Below the pieces are notes generated by a model. That model saw nothing but the letters and a program-made list of their open reading frames with translations. It searched no databases and was not told the origin of the DNA. Below, one piece after another: positions 1 to 7,109 of a stretch of DNA of 64,000 bases. This stretch comes from Ovis canadensis (Eukaryota > Chordata > Mammalia > Artiodactyla > Bovidae). A program made the position numbers and the translations under genes. The stretch covers positions 113,680,501-113,744,500 of the forward strand of contig NC_091245.1 in the NCBI RefSeq assembly GCF_042477335.2. The letters are read 5' to 3'. Position 1 is the stretch's first letter, and each line of letters begins with the position of its first letter.

Positions 1-716
1 ACACCAGGTTGTAGATCAACTACGCTTCCAGGACAAGTGCTACTCCGTCGAAGTCAGTCAGTCGAGGATCAGTCCAGCAATAGGAAAAAGAAGAGCTTCC
101 ATTATGATCCAGGAAAGCCAACCCTGGGCACGCGTCGGGAAAAGACGACAAATACCCCTAATGGGGAGAGATGCAGGCATCCCCCAGGGTCACCGCAGCC
201 CTCTGTGCCGGAGCCGAGACCCGCGGGAAACGCCCAAGTGCCCGTCGGCACGTGGCCGGCACAAGAAGGTGAGGGATATCTGTACCGTGGAATATGACGC
301 AGCCCTCAAGAAGGAGCCGCCATCGCCATGGGCCGCAAGGTCAGACGGACCCACAGAAGGGTCCGCTCAGTGAAGTGAGTCGCTTGGATCGGGAGAAAGC
401 TCTGTGGACTCTTAACGACGAATACAGACGAATCTATGCGCAAAGGGGAAAGCGACCTGGAGACCCCGAAAACGTACATAGGGCTACCCAAGGGGAAAGG
501 CAGGGAGGGACGAAGTTGAAGTCGGATCAAGAGATAGGAAAGACTGTGCTTACAGTAGAAGAGCAACAGAGCTTTCCTCTGTAGCAGGAGAAGTGTATCT
601 GTATCTCGCCTTCACCTACACTGGAAGACCACCTGGCAAAGAACAGGGGACTGAATCACTTTGCCGGGCACCTGAGACTCACCCAGGAATGTGAATCCGT
701 TCTACTTGTGTTCGAA
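1..716 (+). mobile_element. LINE-1 3'-end fossil (subrepeats C tail and A)
   Basis: Positions 1 to about 34 end one L1 3' tail (gttgtagatcaactacgctt; typical L1 tail gtaaatcaactatactt). A second copy runs from about 85 to 716. In the plus frame from 104 it encodes remnants of the ORF2 C-terminus: PKCPS (family PKCPST) at about 235 and VEYDAALKK at about 287 (family MEYYSAIKK). The stretch at 364-390 resembles the L1 text for LSEVSQTEK. It ends with a 3'-UTR match (ctgaatcactttgc) at about 651. No intact ORF2 remains. The family assignment is from memory of laurasiatherian L1 consensus. Confidence 0.75.
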
Positions 717-1603
717 GAAGCAGAAAAAGGAGCAGGCCGTGGCTTGAAGCGGGGGGTGGGGGGAGGCAGGCCAGTGGGACAGATGCAAAGGCAGGTTCCT
801 TGGCAAGAGTGGGATTTGGAACGGCTCAGGGAGGAACGGGGCGTGGGGGGCGGGGTGTGTGGAGATGGGGGAGGCGGGGAGCTGGGGGTGGGATGGGTGC
901 ATGTGGGGGAGTAGGGGGACGGTGAGGCTGCAGGCTGAGGTGGGGGTGCTCTTGGGGCAGGGCTGATGCTGAGGTGAGGCGCGCAAGAGGGTTTCAGGGG
1001 GAAGGGGTGGTGTTTGAGGCGGTGAGGGCGTTGCTGTTGGAAACCTGTTTCTGCCGAGGCCAGGCCCGAGGGCGAGGGCCGGCAGCTGGTGGACTTCTTT
1101 GGAACTCGTCCTGCAAGACGTGGTCCAGGGACCCTGCAGGCAAAAGGGAGGTATGCTTGCCAGATGTGGCAGCTCCCTTGCTCCTGGCTGTGCAAACGTA
1201 GTGTGATTGATTTCTCTCGGAGTGTGGGGAGAGTGAGGCAGGGAGCTTGGAGACGGACGTTGTGAAAGATGAAGTGTGGTGCGGGCGGCTGCCAGCGGTG
1301 GGGTATTCCTGCCAGTGCAGTCCCCGAGCCCTCGGCTGGGTCCGGGTGAGGACGCGAGCAAACACAAGAAAGGTGCCTGGACGCACGGGCGGCTGAGCCC
1401 GCAGGGTTTGGGGCCACGAAGGCTTGGCAGCAGGGCCTTTTGTGGGTGAGGTGGGGAGGGGTCCTGGGCGTCTGTGTGGGAGAGGCAGCGGGCGGCAGGT
1501 AGCCAGCCAGCGTTTGCAGGAGCGCTGCCTCGAGCGCGTTTCAGCGGGCAGACCTAGTTGGGCTCTGGGGCCGCACCGTGGGACCAAAAGGGGACGCTGG
1601 GGC
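717..1603. other. G-rich spacer between L1 fossil and Gly-GCC (unit 1)
   Basis: No gene is seen. Positions 745-1010 are strongly G-rich on the plus strand with many runs of 3-6 G (guanine-quadruplex potential). Positions 1190-1260 are more balanced and unrecognised. Open frames here show no domain or plausible codon pattern. The same spacer occurs in all eight units. Confidence 0.7.
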
Positions 1604-1674
1604 TGCATGGGGCGGGAATCGAACCCGGGCCTCCCGCGTGGCAGGCGAGAATTCTACCACTGAACCACCCATGC
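1604..1674 (-). tRNA. tRNA-Gly-GCC: tRNA-Gly (anticodon GCC), unit 1
   Basis: This 71-nt minus-strand gene is a glycine acceptor reading GGC/GGU codons. The acceptor stem GCATGGG pairs with CCCATGC, with A73. The A box (TGGTTCAGTGGTAGA), anticodon loop CTGCCAC and B box (GGTTCGATTCC) are intact, and there is no intron. A TTTT Pol III terminator lies 14 nt downstream (minus strand, plus positions 1586-1589). Oddity: the T-stem 3' strand reads CCCGC where the mammalian gene has CCCGG, leaving a C49:C65 mismatch; this is the same in all eight copies. It is the leftmost and terminal gene of the minus-strand pair with Leu-CAG. Confidence 0.95.
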
Positions 1675-3167
1675 ACCGGTGGCCAGCGCCGCCCGTCGCT
1701 GCCCCTCAGGCGCTGGCCGCCACCCGCCCGCCGCTGCTCACTGCTCGCCCGTGGGCATCTCTCTGCCCCGTTGCAGCGGGAGACGACGGGCAGGCGACCT
1801 GTAAGACAGGATCCGGGCACGTGCAGGACCCCGGGGCGCGCCGCTCTCGGAGGGAGCCCGGGGCGACGGGACGCGGGCCCATGCGGCCCGTCCCGCGCCT
1901 TCTGCGCCGACCACGGCCGCCGCGACCCTGTCGGTGTCGCGTGAGGGCGCCGGGAGCCGACGCCGTCTGCCCGGCGCCGGGATCCCTGTCAGGTGCAGGC
2001 GCTGCGTGGTCGCTGCGGCCGCGCGCAGACGTGCCTCTCAGCGACCGCCGGGTCCCGACCCAAAGTCCCTCTGGCGGGCTGGCTTTCCGGCCGTGCCGGG
2101 GTGGGGCGTGCGAGAGCGGGCGGGGGAAGGGACGCCGGGCTCGGTCTGTGCGGGAAGCGCGAGCGCGGGAGGGCGACGCCTCCGAGCGCCTCCGCCACCG
2201 CCCCCTACCCGCCCTCCCCCCGCCATCCCATCCTTAGACCCGCGCTCAGGCCCAGGGACCCAAAGGCGTGTGAGCCTGGCTCCTGCGCTCTGGCCGACCG
2301 CGCTCCCGGGGTCCGGCTCTGACGGGGTGGTGGTGGTGAGCAGGGGCCCTTTGGCAGCGCGGCTCCTGGCTCGGGGACTGCGGGCTGAGAGGCAGGGAGC
2401 GCGCCAGGGCGGGCTTGGCTCCGGCCGGGGCAGCGGCTTCCCACGGGAACGGGCGCCGTGGCGCCGAGGTCGGGGGCGCGGGCCGGGCGCCGGGGGGTGG
2501 GCTGGACGGGCACGCAGGGCTTCCGCTCCCTCCCCAGCGGAGCACCCTTCCCGGGACGGACTCGTGCAAGGAAGGCCGGTGTGCGCTGGCCAGCAGGAAG
2601 GCTGGATGGCACGCGTCCAGGGCGGGCGGCAGGCAGGTTGCGGCCCGGCCAAGAACGCACGGCGGAGAAGGGTCGAGGGCACGCGGCAGCCCCTTGGCGG
2701 GCAAGGCGGGGGCTCGGCCGCCTCGCTGTGGCTGGGGAGCGCAGGCGGGCCGGCGGGGCGGGCGCGGAGGACGGGGTGCCGGCCTGGCGGGAGAGCTGGC
2801 GGGGGCAGCCGTGGAAGCAAGGCTGCGAGGGCGAGTAGGCCGTTCCCCGGGCAGAAGTCGGAGCGCCGGCGAAGGGAGGAGGGCTTGCCACCCGCCGCGG
2901 GGCTGCGTGCTTCGGCGCGGCCGGGGGCGGGGCGCGGCGGGGCTGTGGGAGTGGAAGTGGGAGGGTGGGCGAGTGTGGGCCAGGGGGAGGCAGGGAGGCA
3001 GGAAAAGCAGCAGCTGCAGCTGCAGCCAGCTGGCGAGGAAAGATGCGCTGAGAAGGACTGAAGGTGCCTTCTGTGGGGGTGCAGGTGGCGGCGGGAGGGC
3101 GTGTGTGGAGAAAGGCAGTGGCGCGCGGAGGACGGGTGCGTTTGTCCGGCGGGCCAAAAGGCTGGCT
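1675..3167. other. CpG-dense spacer between Gly-GCC and Leu-CAG (unit 1)
   Basis: This 1.5-kb stretch is very GC- and CpG-rich and resembles a CpG island. It holds no recognisable gene. Three CAGCTG E-box hexamers lie at 3011-3016, 3017-3022 and 3027-3032. The long open frames through it on both strands are products of stop-codon scarcity in GC-rich DNA. The same spacer is present in all units. Confidence 0.7.
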
Positions 3168-3250
3168 TGTCAGGAGTGGGATTCGAACCCACGCCTCCAG
3201 GGGAGACTGCGACCTGAACGCAGCGCCTTAGACCGCTCGGCCATCCTGAC
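3168..3250 (-). tRNA. tRNA-Leu-CAG: tRNA-Leu (anticodon CAG), unit 1
   Basis: This 83-nt class II tRNA with a long variable arm reads CUG, the commonest leucine codon in mammals. The acceptor GTCAGGA pairs with TCCTGAC, with A73. The A box is GGCCGAGCGGTCTAAGGCG, the anticodon loop TTCAGGT gives CAG, and the B box is GGTTCGAATCC. It appears identical to the human tRNA-Leu-CAG as I recall it. A TTTT terminator lies 8 nt past the 3' end (plus positions 3156-3159). It is divergent from Asp-GTC, whose start is 555 bp away. No intron or mismatch. Confidence 0.98.
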
Positions 3251-3805
3251 GGCGGGCCTGGCTGGGCGCGTGGCCGCTCGCCTGGCTGGGACCCGACGCG
3301 GCGCGAGCACCGGCGCCCTTGGCGGGCCGCGGGCGGCGCCACGCCAGGCAGGCAGGCAGGCAGGCAGGCGGGCGGGCGTCCGGAGTGGGGGTCGACGGAG
3401 CCGGCGCGCGGCGGCCGGCCGAGGCGCCTGGCTCCGCCGCCGCTCGCGCCGCGGACCCAGAGGGCCCTGGGCGGGCCGGCCCCTCCCCACCCGCGCCTGT
3501 CCTGGCCCGACGCCGGCCGGCGCGCGCCCACCGTGTCGTCGCAGCCCCGCTTGCCTTCTCGCGCCCCCTTCTCCCGGCGGAACGCCCGCGTTGGAGGCAA
3601 GAGGCGGCGCGCTGGGGAGGGTCCAGTGCCCCGGGGGTCCGGGTCCCTGTCGGGGTGGCGGGCTGCCGCTGTGACCGAGGCGGTTGGTCTGGTGCGCGGT
3701 TGGGTCGGGACCCGTGGTGGCCGGCGGCCCGTGCTGGGCAAGGGGAGGCGTGGGCAGGCAGCCCGAGAGCCCGAGGGCGGCCGGGCGGCAGGACGGTCGC
3801 CGCCG
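3251..3805. other. Divergent intergenic region, Leu-CAG / Asp-GTC (unit 1)
   Basis: This 555-bp CpG-dense region separates the 5' ends of the minus-strand Leu-CAG and plus-strand Asp-GTC genes, so it is the upstream region of both. It contains the CAGG/CGGG tetranucleotide repeat at 3345-3376. tRNA promoters are internal, so no external promoter is required; I recognise no TATA box or other factor site here. Confidence 0.65.
3345..3376. repeat. (CAGG)6(CGGG)2 tetranucleotide repeat, unit 1
   Basis: Six CAGG units followed by two CGGG units. The length is the same in all eight array units, unlike the CA repeat. Confidence 0.95.
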
Positions 3806-3877
3806 TCCTCGTTAGTATAGTGGTGAGTATCCCCGCCTGTCACGCGGGAGACCGGGGTTCGATTCCCCGACGGGGAG
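3806..3877 (+). tRNA. tRNA-Asp-GTC: tRNA-Asp (anticodon GTC), unit 1
   Basis: This 72-nt aspartate acceptor reads GAC/GAU. The acceptor TCCTCGT pairs with ACGGGGA (one U-G pair), with G73. The A box is TAGTATAGTGGTGAG, the anticodon loop CTGTCAC gives GTC, and the B box is GGTTCGATTCC. It matches the human tRNA-Asp-GTC as I recall it. The terminator TTTTT at 3889-3893 begins 12 nt after the gene. It is the first gene of the plus-strand trio. Confidence 0.98.
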
Positions 3878-4615
3878 GCAACACACCCTTTTTGGTGGCC
3901 GCGGTCGCTCTCTGTCCTGCCGCCAGGCCCCGGAGGGCCCTTCGCCTCCTCCCGACGTCTTTGGGCGAGGCGCCAGGGCGCCGCCGACGGCGGTGCCCGG
4001 CCTAGCTCCCGGCGACCCCCTCTGCCCGTGCAGCGCTCCAGCCTGAGCCCTTTGTCGTCGGCGGGCGCACGGTCGCCACGGCGGAGCGAGGGCCTCCTTG
4101 GCGACCCCACGGCCTTGCCCGACCATAGCCGGATCTGGCGGCCGGCCGGCCGCCCGCCCACGCGCCGACCCCCAGTGGCTGCCTGAGTGGGCTCGTAGGC
4201 TCGCGACGGCCCCGCCGCGTGCAGGCAGGTGGGTCCCGTGTCCCCTTGTCGTGGGAAGTGGCCTCGCCCAGCGCCCGGTGGAGTAGCGCTTTGGCCAGCT
4301 GGGTGCTGGAAGCTGCGTGCCCCGCGTTGCCCGCCGGGGGTGAGGGCGGGGAGGCGTTGGCGGGCCGCGGCGGGGAGCGAAGGGCCGGAGGGCCGCAAGG
4401 CCGCGGGGGCGCCGCCCTGGGGCGGTGCGGCCGGTGGATTCCCGGCGACCGCGTGGCGCTGGCGCGCTCGGGGCGCCGCGTGGCTGCTGGGAGCGCCGGC
4501 GGTGGCGGCGCAAGCCTCCGGCTGACGGGGCGTCGGGGCAGGGATGCGGAGGCGGCGGCGAGAGTATGCTGGGGCGAGCCCGGGGCCGGCGTCTGGCGGC
4601 CGCCCGGGCTGTGGA
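3878..4615. other. CpG-dense spacer between Asp-GTC and Gly-TCC (unit 1)
   Basis: No gene is seen. It contains the Asp terminator (3889-3893), an 18-bp perfect GC palindrome at 4137-4154, and the site near 4251 where units 6-8 carry a TCG duplication. Position 4503 separates units 1-2 (T) from units 3-8 (C). Confidence 0.7.
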
Positions 4616-4687
4616 GCGTTGGTGGTATAGTGGTGAGCATAGCTGCCTTCCAAGCAGTTGACCCGGGTTCGATTCCCGGCCAACGCA
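4616..4687 (+). tRNA. tRNA-Gly-TCC: tRNA-Gly (anticodon TCC), unit 1
   Basis: This 72-nt glycine acceptor reads GGA (and GGG by wobble). The acceptor GCGTTGG pairs with CCAACGC, with A73. The A box is TGGTATAGTGGTGAG, the anticodon loop CTTCCAA gives TCC, and the B box is GGTTCGATTCC with a full five-pair T-stem. It matches the human tRNA-Gly-TCC as I recall it. The terminator TTTT is at 4699-4702. It is the middle gene of the plus-strand trio, 278 bp before Glu-CTC. Confidence 0.98.
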
Positions 4688-4961
4688 GCGGGCCGACCTT
4701 TTGCTGAGTTCCAGCGCTCTCCCGGCAGGGGCGTTCGGGGGACAGAGAGGTGGGAGCAGGGAGCCAGCCCGCTGGCCGGCGGCTTTTGGCGTGTGTGCGA
4801 GAAGCCGGCGGCGCGCGCGGTGTTTTGAGGGTGCTGAAAGCAAGACGGCACGGCAGGGCAGGCGGCTGGACTTGCAAAGGCCGGGTGTGGGCAGCAAGGT
4901 GGCACGGGCGGGTGGCATGGAGGCGCGGGGCTCACCAGGAGCAGGCGAGGGCTGAACCCCG

Positions 4962-4975
4962 ACGCTCCCTGGTGG
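4962..4975 (+). promoter_or_regulatory. Candidate CTCF-like motif overlapping Glu-CTC 5' end (unit 1)
   Basis: ACGCTCCCTGGTGG matches the CTCF core read as GCGCCCCCTGGTGG at 12 of 14 positions. Ten of the bases belong to the tRNA itself, so the match may be coincidental. CTCF binding has been reported for the human 1q23.3 tRNA array. It is present in units 1-7. Confidence 0.3.
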
Positions 4976-5037
4976 TCTAGTGGTTAGGATTCGGCGCTCT
5001 CACCGCCGCGGCCTGGGTTCGATTCCCGGTCAGGGAA
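4966..5037 (+). tRNA. tRNA-Glu-CTC: tRNA-Glu (anticodon CTC), unit 1, U50 variant
   Basis: This 72-nt glutamate acceptor reads GAG. The acceptor TCCCTGG pairs with TCAGGGA, with A73. The A box is TGGTCTAGTGGTTAG, the anticodon loop CTCTCAC gives CTC, and the B box is GGTTCGATTCC. The T-stem 5' strand is CTGGG rather than the usual CCGGG, giving a U50-G64 wobble; this form is shared by units 1-5. There is no T4 run close behind: TTTCTTCTT starts at 5041, and the first TTTT is at 5099-5102, 62 nt past the gene. A CTCF-like motif (4962-4975) overlaps the 5' end. Confidence 0.97.
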
Positions 5038-5420
5038 GCCTTTCTTCTTCCTCTCCGCCTGCCACCTGCCCACGTCCTCGCTGGACACCCTGCCACCCTT
5101 TTCTTAGCCTACGCTTGCTCAGCGCTGCGCCAGAGGCCCCCGGGACCCTGCCCGTCCAGCCCCAGCACGATTCAGGCCACCTCCGCCGTCCCGCGGGGCA
5201 AAGGTTTTGGCCGCAGTGGCAACCTCGCGCCGCTTCCACCACGACGCGCCTGAGGCCTCCCATCCACCAGCCCCCCCCCAACCCCACCCCCCGCCTCCCT
5301 CCCTCCTGAGGGGCTGCGGCTGCTGCCCCTGGTGGTGGCGGTGATGCTCCTGGGCTTGTGCTGGTTCTCCTGCTGTGGGTGGTGGTGAGGAGGTGGGCTT
5401 GGATAGGGCCGGCGGCGGTA

Positions 5421-5448
5421 GGGGTGGGGGTAGGGCTGGGGGTAGGGG
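5421..5448 (+). other. G-quadruplex motif, unit 1
   Basis: Five G-runs of 4, 5, 3, 5 and 4 bases are separated by loops of only 1-2 bases (T, TA, CT, TA), a very favourable intramolecular G4 pattern. It lies about 385 bp downstream of Glu-CTC on the sense strand. Confidence 0.8.
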
Positions 5449-5887
5449 CGTGGGCTGTGGCGGTCGCCAGCTGGGGGCCAGCAGCGGCAGGGGCGGTGGC
5501 CACAGCCGAAGGTGAGCGAGGGGGATCTGCCTCTGGGAGTGGGGGCCGTGGCCACGGACCGCCTGCCTTGTCGTGTCTCTCATGCCAGCCACCTCTCTGG
5601 GCGGCTTGGCCAGTGCGTGCCAGGTCCCGGGCTGGCTGTGACTCCCGTGTGCCGCTGGCGACTCCAAGAGGGTTCTGGTCTTGAGTGGGCTCTGGGAGGC
5701 GGACCACGGCGCCCGGGAGGCATGGGTAGCAGTTCAGTCGCCCGGGGGCAGCGATGCCTGCCAGGGAGGACAACCCGACCATCGTGCTGTTTCCCTTGCC
5801 TGACCACAGCTCTCAATCCTACTGGACTGAGGCAAGATTTACCCAGGCCTCCCTCCCCCACTCGTAACCAAAGGTGGGCACTCGGGT

Positions 5888-5888
<1 letters not shown>

Positions 5889-5918
<30 letters not shown>
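5889..5918. repeat. (CA)15 microsatellite, unit 1
   Basis: Fifteen uninterrupted CA dinucleotides; the same length in units 1-6. Confidence 0.97.
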
Positions 5919-5921
<3 letters not shown>

Positions 5922-7109
5922 CGCCCTCCAAACTGTCTATCCAGGATCCACTCCATCCCTCTCCCCACCCTGTCACCGTCTTCCCCTAGGAACTCTGCGC
6001 GAGGGTGATCCTCCAGCACAGTCTCCTCTTGGCCCCGTCTCGGCTGGTCTATCCCCAAAGGGTTTCACGTCTGTTCAAGGACTGTGTCCTTCGGAGGGGA
6101 AGTGGACGGCAGACGAAAGGCACCAACGTGCGGCGAGGGCGGCACACTCGGGTGCGATGGCACAAAGGCGAGTGCCCTGTGGGAAAGGAGCCCCCGTGGC
6201 CCGACGTGTGCTTGCCGTCGCCAAAGGAGGTTTCCTCGAGGCCCCTGCCGGGGCTGTGGGCGTCAGAGTGCATGGGGGAGAGTATCGGAGGAAGGTGCTT
6301 GGGGCCATGGCTGGTGGGCGCCCCACGTGGATCAGGGACCCGGGCAGGGCGATCGCGAGCAGAGGGCGCGGCGGCGAGCAGGGAGCTGGGAGGCAGGCCC
6401 CGGGGTGCTTGGTCGGGGCGTCTGCATGGACGGCCGGCGGGAAGGGGCGGCGTGGGGCTCTCGGGGACCTGGCCGAAAGATCGGCAGGCCACTCGAGCAG
6501 GGCCTCTACAGAAGCATGGGCGCGGCGGCGAAGCCGTGCCAGGCACATGTGAGAGGCTGGGACGGATCTGCGGTAGGTAGGGGTGGGCGTGGGGGTTGGG
6601 CTGGGGCTGCGGAGCCAGAGGGAGGCCCGCACTGGTGAACGCCAGGGCAGGGCAGGCCAGGGCAGGACGTGTGAGGGATAGCCCGAGCTCCAGGGGGATG
6701 TTGGGTGGGGAGGTGGGGCCGAGCCTGGAGTCTGGCGGGAAAGGCAGAGGGCAGGCCGTGACAGTGACGGGGCTGTGGCGTGAGGAAGATGGCGGGTGAG
6801 CACTCCATTTGGGTCGGGTGGCGGGTGAGCGGGGGCGAGCCACACTGGTGCTCGGTGCCACAGGCTGCTCAGGCTCGGCGGCGGGCTGTGGCTCTGGGCG
6901 GAGGCTAGGACGCAGGCAAGCGAAGGACAGAAACGGAGCGCCAGCGCCAGCTGGGGGCCAGACCCGGTCCGAGATGGGTGGGCCCACCGTACCGCCCCAG
7001 AGACCAAAGTCACCACCCATCGGGAGGGAGTGTCCAGTGTCGGGGGTGACACTGCTGGGGCCTCAGGGTGGGATGGGGCGGGGGTGGCTGGCAGCGCAGG
7101 TGGCTGTGA

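Larger units (their letters stand above)
5038..7109. other. Gene-free spacer downstream of Glu-CTC (unit 1)
   Basis: About 2.1 kb with no recognisable gene. It holds the delayed T4 run (5099-5102), a C9 run (5271-5279; C10 in units 6-7), a G-quadruplex motif (5421-5448), and the CA repeat (5889-5918). A 17-nt sequence, cgccagctgggggccag, occurs twice, at 5465-5481 and 6945-6961. The open frames here lack any domain I recognise. Confidence 0.65.

Noticed and set aside
656-1417. 253-codon minus-strand Pro/Ser-rich frame
   Set aside because: Antisense translation of the G-rich block; no domain or homologous motif.
3345-3376. Possible CRISPR-like or regulatory repeat
   Set aside because: It is a plain CAGG/CGGG tetranucleotide repeat without spacers.
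2415-3674. 419-codon plus-strand open frame and the overlapping 375-codon frame at 1934-3061
   Set aside because: Arg/Gly/Ala-rich, no domain, crosses the antisense Leu-CAG gene, and overlaps long frames on the other strand; composition artefact.
2038-4935. 965-codon open frame on the minus strand, repeated in each unit (966 codons in units 6-7)
   Set aside because: It is Pro/Arg/Ala/Gly-rich low-complexity text running through the Leu gene and antisense to the Asp and Gly-TCC genes. Segments such as GNRTRVNCLEG and GNRTPVSRVTG are simply translated tRNA genes. Its length follows from stop-codon scarcity in GC-rich DNA.
5325-5340. Second CTCF-like match (gctgcccctggtggtgg)
   Set aside because: The C-run is one base short for the CTCF core spacing and several upstream positions mismatch; weaker than the site at 4962-4975.
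5512-6552. 346-codon plus-strand open frame with a Thr-His repeat
   Set aside because: The Thr-His run is the CA microsatellite translated; the frame is broken by the one-unit CA change in unit 7, showing no protein constraint.
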